NCBI RefSeq assembly: GCF_000378445.1
Contig: NZ_KB899731.1
Location: 1-52,966, forward strand
DNA: 52,966 bases
Direction: 5' to 3'
Origin: Deinococcus aquatilis DSM 23025
Lineage (GTDB): Bacteria; Deinococcota; Deinococci; Deinococcales; Deinococcaceae
The notes under the pieces were generated by a model. It was not told the DNA's origin. It was given only the letters and a program-made list of their open reading frames with translations, and did not search any database. Of the stretch, positions 21,934 to 33,118 are shown piece by piece (position 1 is the stretch's first letter; every line of letters starts with the position of its first letter). A program made the position numbers and the translations under genes.

Positions 21934-22994
21934 ACCGACACCGCCTCGGGTTGCGCCTCTGGCCGCCCTGCCCAGCCACGGGCCTGCACGCTCGGCGCAC
22001 CGCTCCACCATTTCAGGGTGGCCGCCGCCCAGCTCAGGCCGCCGCCAAAGGCCACCAGCAGAATTTGCTGGCCGTCTTTCACGCGCCCGTCGTCCACGGC
22101 TTCCTTCATGGCAAGGGGCACGGTGGCGCTGGAGGTGTTGCCGTAGCGGTCAAGGTTCATCACCATCTTGCTCATGGGCACGCCAAAGCGCTGCGCGGCG
22201 GCCTCGATGATCCGCACATTGGCCTGATGAGGAACCACCCAGTCCACGTCAGCACTCTTCACACCGCTTTTGGCAAGCACTTCTGCGCCGCTGTCACCCA
22301 GAACGCGCACGGCAAATTTGAAGACTTCGCGGCCATTCATGCCTGTCCATTTGCCCATCGGAAAACCGCCGGGAAGTTGGTGGGCCAGGAAGCGGGAATA
22401 GAGGCTGCTGCCGCCCGCACTGTCTGCGCCCAGTACAAAATCCTGAAAGCCGTAGCCCTCCGGCACGGGGCCGACCACCACCGCGCCCGCACCGTCGCCA
22501 AACAGGATGGCGGTGTTGCGGTCCTCCTGATCCACGATTTTGGTGATGGTTTCCGCGCCGATCACCAGCACCCGGCGGGCTGTACCGCCCTGAATCAGCC
22601 CCCGCGCCATGCCCAGCCCATATACGAATCCACTGCATGCTGTGGACAAGTCAAACGCGCCCGCACCCGCAAGGCCCACCTGTCCGGCAATCAGCGCCGC
22701 CGTGGAAGGAAACATGGCATCTGGGCTGGCGGTGGCGCAGATCACCATATCCACGTCTTTCAGGCCGTCCGGGTCGCGGGCCAGCAGGTCACGTACCGCG
22801 CCCAACCCCACATCCGAGGTGAATTCATCGGGCGCAGAGAAGCGGCGTTCCCTGATCCCGGTGCGCGATTCGATCCACTCGGCGGTGGTATCCATCCGCG
22901 CCTCGAATTCCTCATTTTTGACCACGCGAGCGGGCGCAAACGAGCCGAGGGCAGTAATGCCGATGCTGGGGCGGGCAGAGTTGGGGGCGGTCAT
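21930..22994 (-). CDS. fabH: Beta-ketoacyl-ACP synthase III
   Basis: Starts fatty-acid synthesis by condensing acyl-CoA with malonyl-ACP. 354 residues, slightly longer than the usual ~320 because of a Pro/Ala-rich C-terminal tail (SVQARGWAGRPEAQ...). Catalytic residues: Cys120 in STACSGFVYG, His in VVPHQANVRI and Asn in RYGNTSSAT. First gene of the fabH-fabD-dinB-fabG operon, preceded by a good promoter that contains a palindrome. Confidence 0.96.
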   Translation of the reverse strand: MTAPNSARPSIGITALGSFAPARVVKNEEFEARMDTTAEWIESRTGIRERRFSAPDEFTSDVGLGAVRDLLARDPDGLKDVDMVICATASPDAMFPSTAALIAGQVGLAGAGAFDLSTACSGFVYGLGMARGLIQGGTARRVLVIGAETITKIVDQEDRNTAILFGDGAGAVVVGPVPEGYGFQDFVLGADSAGGSSLYSRFLAHQLPGGFPMGKWTGMNGREVFKFAVRVLGDSGAEVLAKSGVKSADVDWVVPHQANVRIIEAAAQRFGVPMSKMVMNLDRYGNTSSATVPLAMKEAVDDGRVKDGQQILLVAFGGGLSWAAATLKWWSGAPSVQARGWAGRPEAQPEAVSV

Positions 22995-23001
22995 GCCTCA
23001 T

Positions 23002-23058
23002 ACGGTAGCATTCTTTGAACGGACGTTCAATCAATTTTAGGGAGTCTGAACAGGGTTC
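23002..23058 (-). promoter_or_regulatory. fabH promoter with two palindromic candidate operators
   Basis: Minus-strand TTGAAC (23025-23030), a 17-base spacer and TACCGT (23002-23007). TTGAACGTCCGTTCAA (23015-23030), a near-perfect palindrome, covers the -35 box and part of the spacer. A second site, TGAAC-CCT-GTTCA, lies at 23046-23058. The geometry suits a repressor dimer of the TetR type; the regulator is unknown. Confidence 0.6.
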
Positions 23059-23196
23059 AAAATGGTTGGGAGGTGGGGCAGGTATGAGCTGCCGAAAGGG
23101 CGTCTGATACGGAATTAAACAGAATCCTGTGCATATTGATTCTCACCACGAGGAAAGAGGGGAAGAACGCCAATTCTGCTCAGGCAACATGCTTCT

Positions 23197-23254
23197 GAAA
23201 CATCCAAAGAAGAAGGCCCGCCACACAGGACGAGCCTTCTTCTTTGGATGTTTC
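23197..23254 (-). terminator. Perfect 21-bp stem after tig
   Basis: Bases 23197-23217 and 23234-23254 are perfect inverse complements with a 16-base loop. There is no clear run of T after the stem on the minus strand, so it may work as a double-strand RNA processing or end-protecting structure as much as a terminator. Confidence 0.7.
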
Positions 23255-23297
23255 CCCTGATCAGCTCTTGCCGCACAGAGTAGATGCCGAAGCTGGA

Positions 23298-24650
23298 TTA
23301 CTCGGCGTTCTGGCTTTCGCCTTCGGCCTGAGTCTCTTCAGCCTGAGCGGCTTCGGCTTCAGGAGCATCGGCCTGAGCTTCATCAGACTGGGCAGCCTCG
23401 GCGTCGGCCTGTGCAGGAGCCGTCAGGCCAGCGATGGCCGCCTGCAGACCTTTTTCACGCAGCAGCGAGGCGTAGTAGTTGTTCAGGCCGTTTGGCCCGA
23501 GCTGGGTACGGAGTTGCTGGGCGGTCATGTTGTTGGCCTGTGCCAGCGCGTTCATGGTCTGGTTGAACTCGGCGTCGCTGACCTGCACTTTCAGGTCTTC
23601 GGCCAGTTGCTCCAGCGCCAGATCACGGCGCACGCGGGTCTCGGCGTTCTTGGCGAGGTCGGCCATGAACTCGTCGAGCTTGCCCTGCTCCTGCATAAAG
23701 CTCTCGTACTCGCCCCACTGCACACCCTGACGGCTCAAATCATCCTTGATTTCGGCCATCATGCTTTCGCGGCGGGTGTCCAGCAATGCGCGGGGAATCT
23801 CCACGGTCATGCCTTCGACGAGGTGGTTGATGAACTCCTCGCGGCGGGCGGTGTCGCCTTCCTGCTGGGCGCGGCGCTCCAACTCGGCTTGCAGGTCGGT
23901 ACGCAGACGGTCCAGGCTGTCGAAGTTCAGGCTGGCGGCAAAAGCGTCATCCAGTTCCTGAAGTTGCTTGGTTTTCACGTCCTGCACAATCACCGTTACG
24001 GTGTGCTCGGCGTGCTCGTGGTCGCCGTGCTGGTGGGCAGGAACCGTGATTTCTACGGTGTCGCCCTTGTGCTTGCCCAACAGGGCTTCGCGCACGTGCG
24101 CTTCGGCCACGTCGAGGTACACGGGGTAGGTGCCGCCTTCTTCGCCCTGCTCCTCGATGGTCACCTGATCGGTGGCTTCGATGGCGCGGTCTACGCTTTC
24201 AAAGGTGGCGTTGCGCTCCTGAAGGTCGGCCAGCGTGCGGCCCAGCACTTCATCGGTGATTTCGGGCGAGGTGGCCGTCATCTGCGCGGCTTTCCAGTCG
24301 CCCAGCGTGACGGCGGGGTAGGTTTCGCCCTTCACGGTAAAGTCGAATGCCTGCCCACTGACCACGTCTGCGGGGTCGATGGTGGCGTCTACGAGGTTCA
24401 ATTTCAGGTCACGTGCGCCCTGGGGGTAGTGAACCTGAAGAAGCCGGTCACGGACTTCCTGCTCCACGTAGCCTTTCCCGACGCGGCCTTCAAGCACCTT
24501 GCGGGGGGCCTTGCCGGGGCGAAAGCCAGGAACGCGCACGTCACGGGCAAGGCCCGCCCACACCTGTTCATAAGCGCGGTTGACCTCGGCGGCGGGAACC
24601 GTGACCTTAAACTCCACTTTGTTGCCTTCTCTGCTGATCAGCTCTGCCAT
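23298..24650 (-). CDS. tig: Trigger factor
   Basis: Ribosome-associated chaperone and peptidyl-prolyl isomerase, 450 residues. The ribosome-binding signature appears as GFRPGKAPRKVLE near residue 45 (family GFRxGKxP), followed by the PPIase domain (TIEEQGEEGGTYPVYLD to GDTVEITVPA) and the helical chaperone arms. A C-terminal tail of about 40 residues made of Ala, Glu, Gln and Asp (PEAEAAQAEETQAEGE) is low complexity and beyond the usual end. The frame is open ~200 codons upstream, across tRNA genes, which is an artefact; ATG at 24650 has GGGAGA before it. Confidence 0.96.
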   Translation of the reverse strand: MAELISREGNKVEFKVTVPAAEVNRAYEQVWAGLARDVRVPGFRPGKAPRKVLEGRVGKGYVEQEVRDRLLQVHYPQGARDLKLNLVDATIDPADVVSGQAFDFTVKGETYPAVTLGDWKAAQMTATSPEITDEVLGRTLADLQERNATFESVDRAIEATDQVTIEEQGEEGGTYPVYLDVAEAHVREALLGKHKGDTVEITVPAHQHGDHEHAEHTVTVIVQDVKTKQLQELDDAFAASLNFDSLDRLRTDLQAELERRAQQEGDTARREEFINHLVEGMTVEIPRALLDTRRESMMAEIKDDLSRQGVQWGEYESFMQEQGKLDEFMADLAKNAETRVRRDLALEQLAEDLKVQVSDAEFNQTMNALAQANNMTAQQLRTQLGPNGLNNYYASLLREKGLQAAIAGLTAPAQADAEAAQSDEAQADAPEAEAAQAEETQAEGESQNAE

Positions 24651-24970
24651 ACGTCTCCCGTCTTGGCACCGGACACGCGGCCCCGTGTGGGGGCGGCCCG
24701 GCACCCTCGTTGTGTGTGATTCTGCCGCCTGCGCCACTTCAGACCTGAGACGCACGTTCTTCTCGGAGCCTGCCTTCTCAAAATCTGAATCGTGGGCGCG
24801 GCATGCCCGGCGCATCATAATGCTTTTCTGGCAGGGGACGCTGCTGTGACCCCGTCCATGAACATTCACCGATAAGGCACAGAGGCCATCAAAGAGTTTA
24901 GCCGAAAACGGTGAGGAGGGGCCACAGGCAGCCCAGATGCGCACCCGCCGATATGGGCGGGCCAACGAAC
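24651..24970. other. Non-coding gap upstream of tig
   Basis: No gene recognised. A minus-strand TATGAT (24814-24819) is a possible -10 box for tig, with no convincing -35 box at the right distance. Confidence 0.35.
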
Positions 24971-25003
24971 AGGGGCGGCCTTCCTGATGGAAAAGCCGCC
25001 CCT
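24971..25003 (-). terminator. Terminator after tRNA-Leu
   Basis: Stem AGGGGCGGC/GCCGCCCCT with a 15-base A/T-containing loop, 31 bases past the tRNA 3' end. No long T run. Confidence 0.55.
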
Positions 25004-25033
25004 GCCGCCTCATATTGTTGCTGCCCTGCTGCT

Positions 25034-25118
25034 TGGTGCGAGGAAAGAGACTTGAACTCTCACTCCTTCCGGAACCAGATCCTAAGTCTGGCGCGTCTAC
25101 CAATTCCGCCATCCCCGC
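25034..25118 (-). tRNA. tRNA-Leu (anticodon TAG)
   Basis: Minus strand. Acceptor GCGGGGA pairs with TCCTCGC (one G-U). The anticodon loop CTTAGGA gives TAG. A long variable arm (TTCCGGAAGGAG) marks a class II tRNA, the T loop is GTTCAAG, and CCA is encoded. Reads CUA and probably other CUN codons. Confidence 0.95.
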
Positions 25119-25169
25119 ACGGGAAACCTGTGAAGCCGGAACAAACAAGAGTAGCAGCCGATAAGAAAA

Positions 25170-25199
25170 CCCCGGCTCAGACCTTCGCCTGAGCCGGGG
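25170..25199 (-). terminator. Terminator after tRNA-His
   Basis: 11-bp stem CCCCGGCTCAG/CTGAGCCGGGG with an 8-base loop, followed on the minus strand by TTTTC. Confidence 0.8.
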
Positions 25200-25204
25200 C
25201 ATTT

Positions 25205-25282
<78 letters not shown>

Positions 25283-25394
25283 ACAGCCAACCGCTGCCTT
25301 GCCGCCCTCACAGGCTTACACATCTTAAGGAAGAGGGGGGCCGCTGTCAACGGGCGGTGTGGGCGCTAGGCCAATCGGCGTGCGGCACTCGCCT

Positions 25395-25778
25395 TCACCG
25401 TTCTTCCAGAATCTCCAACCGGTTGCCCCATGGATCACGCAGAAAGATGCGCCGGATGGGAGCCAATTCTGCATCTGGCACGTAAGCAATCCCAAAACGG
25501 CCAGCCTGCTCCAGTATGGCGTTCAGGTCAGGACAACGCAGCGCCAGGTGGCCTTTGTCTCGGGGCACAAAGTTGGGCGTGACGCCGTTGTGCAGCTGGC
25601 GTCCATCGGGCAGACCGAACCATGCGCCGCCACGTGCGGCCAACACAGCTGGTTTGGTCAGTTCGGGCAAACCCAGGAACCCGCCGAAAAACGCACGGGC
25701 CTCGGCTTCACAGCCCGCAGGCGCTTCGATCTGCACGTGATCCAGGCCGGAAATCAGCGGAGCGGCTTGGGTGGTCAT
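25395..25778 (-). CDS. VOC (glyoxalase/dioxygenase-fold) protein
   Basis: 127 residues, one vicinal-oxygen-chelate module pair. It opens SGLDHVQIEAP with the first-strand His, continues FFGGFLGLPELTKP, has a second potential ligand His in KGHLALRCPDL and ends IFLRDPWGNRLEILEE with the expected Glu. The ligand set fits a metal-binding VOC enzyme, but the substrate is unknown (glyoxalase-like or antibiotic-resistance-like are both possible). The frame is open far upstream only as the shadow of the acyl-CoA dehydrogenase; ATG at 25778 lies six bases after TACTTT and is probably leaderless. Confidence 0.87.
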   Translation of the reverse strand: MTTQAAPLISGLDHVQIEAPAGCEAEARAFFGGFLGLPELTKPAVLAARGGAWFGLPDGRQLHNGVTPNFVPRDKGHLALRCPDLNAILEQAGRFGIAYVPDAELAPIRRIFLRDPWGNRLEILEER

Positions 25779-25887
25779 AGGACCAAAGTAGTCCCTGCTG
25801 AAGCCCCGTCCCCGTCCCTCTGTGCGGAACAAATTGGACTGGCCCCACTGCTTCCCGCAGCCGCTTTGCCGTACCCTGTAGCCACAC

Positions 25888-27030
<1,143 letters not shown>

Positions 27031-27275
27031 GCAAGGGAGCCGGATAGACAAAAGGGGCGGGGGCGCGAATGCCTTCGCCCTTCTTCTGGCCTGAACCTTT
27101 GGCCTGAGCCACGGAGATTCCCGAACTGCCCCGACCCCATCAATCCTAAACACACCGTCAGGCAGCGCAAGGGTTGTGTCAGGGGATGCGGAGTAGCGTT
27201 GAGATGTGGCGCAGACTGCGTGGGCCACACGGCGGAGGCAAGGGGTAGATCAAGGCATGGCAAGGGTGATGGCGC
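27031..27275. other. Gene-free stretch between acyl-CoA dehydrogenase and lon
   Basis: A GGGCG/CGCCC hairpin around 27054-27083 may terminate the dehydrogenase transcript. Nothing else recognised before the lon promoter. Confidence 0.35.
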
Positions 27276-27314
27276 TTGCCCCAACCCCCCAAACTTGATA
27301 TAGTTGCACTCAAG
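27276..27314 (+). promoter_or_regulatory. lon promoter overlapped by an HspR-type HAIR operator
   Basis: TTGCCC (27276-27281), a 17-base spacer and TATAGT (27299-27304). Over the -10 box lies CTTGATA-N7-ACTCAAG (27294-27314): the right half of the HAIR consensus CTTGAGT-N7-ACTCAAG is perfect and the left half matches at five of seven bases. HspR repression of lon would be relieved by heat. Confidence 0.75.
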
Positions 27315-27416
27315 TTTCTTGGCATCAGGTGGAGATCAAACCGGACGCCAAACCCGAATTCTCAATGCAGAGCCGCCCCATAGGACGCGCCCTGTTGCTG
27401 GTCAAAAGGAGCAACC

Positions 27417-29882
<2,466 letters not shown>

Positions 29883-29921
29883 ACTCCAAGTTCTCATTTT
29901 CAATCAAGAGCTTAATCTTTG

Positions 29922-29949
29922 CCCCCTGTCAGCGATGGCGGGGGGTTTT
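29922..29949 (+). terminator. Terminator after lon
   Basis: Stem CCCCCTGTC/GGCGGGGG (with G-U pairs) and loop AGCGAT, followed by TTTT. Confidence 0.7.
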
Positions 29950-29982
29950 GCTGGGCTCTGCGGCCCGTTATCCTGTAGGCCC

Positions 29983-30510
29983 ATGTCTGTTCCGCTCACG
30001 TTTTTAGTGGCTAGCCCGCACCTGCGCGGCGGCATCTTCGAGGGCGCAGTCATCTTGCTGCTGGAACACGATGCCAAGGGCGCAATGGGCCTGATCGTGA
30101 ACGCCCCTATGTCTCAGTCGGTGTCGGACTTGCTGCCCGATATGCCGGGTCAGGCTGGCCCAGCCTGGCGTGGCGGCCCAATAGACCGCACGCTTGGGTG
30201 GTGCCTGTACCGCACGCCCCTGAATCTGGAAGGCGAAGTCCGTCTGAGCGCTGACCTGCTCGTGACCAGCAGTCTGGATGTGCTGCGGGCCGTGATGAGA
30301 TCGAGCCAGGATTACATGCTGGTGTTGGGTTACGCCGGATGGGACGCAGGCCAACTGACTGAAGAGGCCCGCGTGGGCATGTGGATCTGGGTGGAGCAGG
30401 ATACGCCCGACCTGATCTGGACAGTCCCCGCCGAAGCACGCTGGGCCGAAGCATTGGCGCAATTGGGCGTCACACCAGGAACGATCATGCCGGGTGGAGC
30501 ACAGGCCTGA
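29983..30510 (+). CDS. yqgE: YqgE/AlgH family protein
   Basis: 175 residues of the UPF0301/DUF179 family; cytoplasmic, function unsettled. It opens with the family pattern PLTFLVASPHLRGGIFEGAV, then LLEHDAKGAMGLIVNAPM, a central RGGPIDRTLGWCLYR and the late LGYAGWDAGQLTEE. ATG at 29983 lies eight bases after TATCCT, a likely leaderless start; the frame is open further into the lon terminator region, which I ignore. It is the last chromosomal gene before the integrated element. Confidence 0.9.
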   Translation: MSVPLTFLVASPHLRGGIFEGAVILLLEHDAKGAMGLIVNAPMSQSVSDLLPDMPGQAGPAWRGGPIDRTLGWCLYRTPLNLEGEVRLSADLLVTSSLDVLRAVMRSSQDYMLVLGYAGWDAGQLTEEARVGMWIWVEQDTPDLIWTVPAEARWAEALAQLGVTPGTIMPGGAQA

Positions 30511-30657
30511 GCGCCCCCCTTCTGGGTGACGGTGCATCAGAGCTGAGCAGGGACTTGCGTGGTTCCGGGGTGCATGCTACTATCCCTCTCGCGCCCGAAA
30601 AAGGCGCAAGGCTCTCGCCAAAGCTGTGGGCACCGTTTTACACGGATTCACAGGTAT

Positions 30658-30732
30658 TCGGCAGTAGCTCAGCGGTAGAGCGTCCGACTGTTAATCGGAT
30701 GGTCGTAGGTTCGATCCCTACCTGCCGAGCCA
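30658..30732 (+). tRNA. tRNA-Asn (anticodon GTT), integration target
   Basis: Acceptor TCGGCAG pairs perfectly with CTGCCGA. The anticodon loop CTGTTAA gives GTT, the T loop is GTTCGAT, and CCA is encoded. From the anticodon loop to the 3' end it is identical to 39965-40009, so the functional gene is a hybrid of a chromosomal 5' half and an element-borne 3' half. Confidence 0.96.
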
Positions 30733-30733
30733 A
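30688..30733 (+). repeat. attL: 46-bp direct repeat in tRNA-Asn
   Basis: Identical over all 46 bases to 39965-40010. Covers the anticodon loop through CCA plus one further A, the usual crossover zone of tyrosine integrases. Confidence 0.95.
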
Positions 30734-30740
30734 TAAGAAA

Positions 30741-30763
30741 CCTCGTCCTAGACGGGGTTTTTT
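30741..30763 (+). terminator. Element-borne terminator for tRNA-Asn
   Basis: Stem CCTCGTC/GACGGGG, three-base loop, then TTTTTT, starting eight bases after attL. It replaces the chromosomal terminator that was pushed to 40018-40041. Confidence 0.85.
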
Positions 30764-30786
30764 GCTTTTGTATGGCACAACAAAAT

Positions 30787-30824
30787 CATGCCCAACCGCC
30801 TGCCGTGCCCAACGCGTGCCCAAC
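30787..30824 (+). repeat. Integrase arm-type sites, left end
   Basis: Three copies of C(A/G)TGCCCAAC at 30787-30796, 30804-30813 and 30815-30824, the last two 11 bases apart. The same 11-base-spaced pair recurs at the right end. Confidence 0.65.
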
Positions 30825-30831
30825 GGATTTC

Positions 30832-32034
30832 TCATGGCGTCCTTTCTGAGTCTTTGGTGAGGGGTGCAAAGTTGAGGGTCAGGGCGGCTCGTTCCTTGTC
30901 GAAGACGGTTCTGTACCGATCCTGAGTGAATGAGGCGCGGGCGTGCCCCACATGGGCGCTAATGACTTCTAGAGCCTGCCCATGCTGTCCCTGTATCGAG
31001 ATAAAGGAATGCCGGAGAACATGCGTCCCCTTGTACGGCACACCCGCCTCTAGGCACAGCCGCCGCATCAGCTTGTAAACATTGTCCGGCAGGATGGGCA
31101 AGCCCCGTGCTGACGTGAAGACGGCTTCACTGCCTACGTAGTGCCCCCCTTGCGCTTCCTTGTCCAGTGCCACCCGTTCCGGCATCTCTCGCAAGATGGT
31201 CAGGGCGTCCCCATCTATGGTCATGCTGCGGCGTGAGCGGGCTGTCTTGGGGGTTGTCCGGTGCGCCTTACCGCCCAGACTGACCAGCGCCTCTTTGATA
31301 TGAATGCGCCCCGCCTCCAGTTCGACATTTTCCCAGCGCAGGCCCAACGCTTCCCCAATCCGGATTCCAGTCGAGAGCATGAAACAAAAGGCCACCCCGC
31401 GCCGATCCTCACGGGCCACCGCGTAGAACTTGCCCGCCTCTTCTTCTGTCCATGCCTTCGCCGTTTCGTCTTGCGCCGCTGCCCTTGTGTACCGGGGGCG
31501 GGCCACGTCTGCCGGGTTACGGCTCAGGTCGCCATGCCGCACCGCTTCCGCAAACACCTGATGTAGGAGGTTATGAATCTGCCGCCGCATGGAATCGCCT
31601 AGCGGCTTGCCCAGCGTGTCTTCGCGCCGCTTGTCCTGATGCTGAAGACCCGCATAGAACGCCTCCAGATCACGCGGCGTAATGCTGGAGAGCCGCCGCT
31701 TGCCTAAGCCGGGAATAATGTGTGTTTCGATCAGACTTTTTTGCCCATGCGTGTACTTCGCGGCTTGCGCGTCCTGCCGGAGTTCATGCCACGCCCTGAC
31801 GTATTGCTCAAGGGTCGTGCTGTGGGTCACGTTGAACTGCCCGCGCCCCGCGTCTGTTCGGGCACGGCTCAGCGCCTCTTCCGCTTCCGTTTTGGTATCC
31901 ACTGTGCCCGCTGCCCGGAGAATCTCCCCGTTCTGAAGTTCCACTGTGGCCCGCCATTGCCAGCGCCCGGAAGGAAGACGCCGCACAGTGCCGCGCCCAT
32001 TGCCCCGCTTGGGTGTCTCTACTTTCTTTGCCAT
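30832..32034 (-). CDS. int: Tyrosine recombinase / integrase
   Basis: Site-specific recombinase for integration and excision at tRNA-Asn; 400 residues. An N-terminal arm-binding segment (GRGTVRRLPSGRWQWRATVE, the AP2-like three-strand type) is followed by a SAM-like core-binding domain (TLEQYVRAWHELRQ) and the catalytic domain. All catalytic residues are visible: Arg225 in STGIRIGEAL, Lys263 in TPKTARSRR, His338 and Arg341 in HVLRHS, His364 in HVGHA and Tyr374 in QDRYRTVF. It reads toward attL and stops only eight bases from the arm-type sites, so integrase binding may feed back on its own mRNA. Confidence 0.97.
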   Translation of the reverse strand: MAKKVETPKRGNGRGTVRRLPSGRWQWRATVELQNGEILRAAGTVDTKTEAEEALSRARTDAGRGQFNVTHSTTLEQYVRAWHELRQDAQAAKYTHGQKSLIETHIIPGLGKRRLSSITPRDLEAFYAGLQHQDKRREDTLGKPLGDSMRRQIHNLLHQVFAEAVRHGDLSRNPADVARPRYTRAAAQDETAKAWTEEEAGKFYAVAREDRRGVAFCFMLSTGIRIGEALGLRWENVELEAGRIHIKEALVSLGGKAHRTTPKTARSRRSMTIDGDALTILREMPERVALDKEAQGGHYVGSEAVFTSARGLPILPDNVYKLMRRLCLEAGVPYKGTHVLRHSFISIQGQHGQALEVISAHVGHARASFTQDRYRTVFDKERAALTLNFAPLTKDSERTP

Positions 32035-32090
32035 GCCAGAACCCCGTTCCCGCTGCCTGCCTCACGCCGGGAAAGCGTGGGGCGCGTGAG

Positions 32091-32294
32091 TTACTGCTCT
32101 TTGGGCGTAATGGTGACTTGCAAGTTTAGGGCGTCAAGAATCGCGGGCCAGTGGCTATCCGGCCTCACAAGTGCCCCGCCTAAAGAACGGCTGAGGATTG
32201 CTGGAGTTGTGCCGATTTTTTCCGCTAGTTGCGCTTGCGTCATGCCCAATTCCTTGAGCCGGGTACGGATGGCGTCTTTTGCTGAGGGCGTCAT
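32091..32294 (-). CDS. XRE/Cro-type repressor
   Basis: 67 residues, one helix-turn-helix (MTQAQLAEKIGTTPAILSRS, residues ~18-37) and a short C-terminal strand VTITPKEQ. Single-domain size resembles Cro or a short antitoxin-like regulator. The ATG at 32294 lies six bases after a consensus TATGAT -10 box, so the mRNA is probably leaderless, like lambda cI from PRM. It is divergent from the plus-strand hypothetical genes and just upstream of int on the same strand, so it probably governs both directions. Confidence 0.88.
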   Translation of the reverse strand: MTPSAKDAIRTRLKELGMTQAQLAEKIGTTPAILSRSLGGALVRPDSHWPAILDALNLQVTITPKEQ

Positions 32295-32300
32295 ATTGTC

Positions 32301-32351
32301 ATCATATGCTAGTTAGCGCCTATTGACAATGTTTGCAGTAGACGCTAACAT
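32301..32351. promoter_or_regulatory. Divergent promoter switch with shared -35 region
   Basis: Plus promoter: TTGACA (32323-32328), 17 bases, TAACAT (32346-32351). Minus promoter: TTGTCA (32324-32329 complement), 17 bases, TATGAT (32301-32306 complement). The two -35 boxes overlap. Inverted half-sites GTTAGCG (32312-32318) and CGCTAAC (32343-32349) lie symmetrically around the -35 overlap, one in the minus spacer and one across the plus -10. Confidence 0.8.
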
Positions 32352-32426
32352 TTAGTCAGCAGAAAGGGGCGCACACCGTAGGAAGTAAACGCCCCTGACT
32401 GACTCCCCCTAGTCGAAGGAATCACC

Positions 32427-32837
32427 GTGAACGATACCAAACCCCGCGCCACTATCCGCACTTGGGAAGTCCACACCGTCTACCGTGAATGCAGTGTCGT
32501 TACTGGCACGGCCACCCACACCGTCACCCTGACGCGCACCGCTGCGGGCATCGAGGCCACTGTAGACAGCGAAGCGGCAGAACTGGGCGCGGCTCTTCGC
32601 ATCCTGCACAGTGCAGACTCCCTCACCCTGATCTCTGAAACGCTGGAGGCTGCCCCCATTGGCAAGGCTCGCGCTGCCAAGCTGCACCGCCTCATGGCCC
32701 GCGCTGGTGTTCCCAGTGGTGAGCATTACGCCTTCGCTGCCGCTGCCTTAGATGCCCCTGTGTACAGCCTCGCGCTGCTCACTGAACCGGACGCCCGCGC
32801 CGTGTGGAAGTTCCTCCAGCAGACACACGCCGCCTGA
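32427..32837 (+). CDS. Hypothetical protein, first gene right of the switch
   Basis: 136 residues, starting with GTG at 32427 after GAAGGA. The first half is Thr/Val-rich with alternating hydrophobic residues (TWEVHTVYRECSVVTGTATH), suggesting a beta sheet; the second half is helical and Ala-rich (SGEHYAFAAAALDAPVYSLA). No motif recognised. Transcribed from the plus promoter of the repressor switch, so probably expressed when the repressor is off. Confidence 0.7.
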   Translation: MNDTKPRATIRTWEVHTVYRECSVVTGTATHTVTLTRTAAGIEATVDSEAAELGAALRILHSADSLTLISETLEAAPIGKARAAKLHRLMARAGVPSGEHYAFAAAALDAPVYSLALLTEPDARAVWKFLQQTHAA

Positions 32838-32962
32838 GACAGATGGGGGCCACCGTGCCCCCGCCCCGTTTCAGATTCTGAAGTTTCTCCGTAACGGAGA
32901 CTTCGCCGGAAGTGCTAGCAAACCCGACTATTCCGGCACACCCGGCAGAGAGAGGCCCGCCC

Positions 32963-33118
32963 ATGTTCAAGCCCGGTTATTTGCTCCTGTACTTCGCCTG
33001 TCCCGCCCTGACTGCCCACCTTCCCGCGTCCCTGTGTGGCCCTGCTGCCCTGTGCGGTATCTGTTCCGGCCTGATCTTCATAACTCGCCTGCTTGCCCCT
33101 CTGGAGGCCCGCCCATGA
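32963..33118 (+). CDS. 51-residue membrane protein
   Basis: Reads MFKPGYLLLYFACPALTAHL, continues through a second hydrophobic stretch (GPAALCGICSGLIFITRLLA) and ends LEARP. Two short transmembrane helices are likely. AGAGAGG is eight bases before the ATG, and the stop overlaps the next ATG (ATGA), which supports it as a real coupled gene. Function unknown; small membrane proteins in this position of mobile elements are sometimes exclusion or holin-like proteins, but nothing here proves that. Confidence 0.65.
   Translation: MFKPGYLLLYFACPALTAHLPASLCGPAALCGICSGLIFITRLLAPLEARP

Noticed and set aside
23101..23150. Third copy of the dispersed ATACGGATTCC repeat
   Set aside because: Only a few bases match (ATACGGAATTAAAC) and the hairpin is absent.
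17812..24650. Polyketide cluster instead of fatty-acid synthesis
   Set aside because: Single-domain Fab enzymes, ACP and tig in housekeeping order; no modular synthase or tailoring genes.
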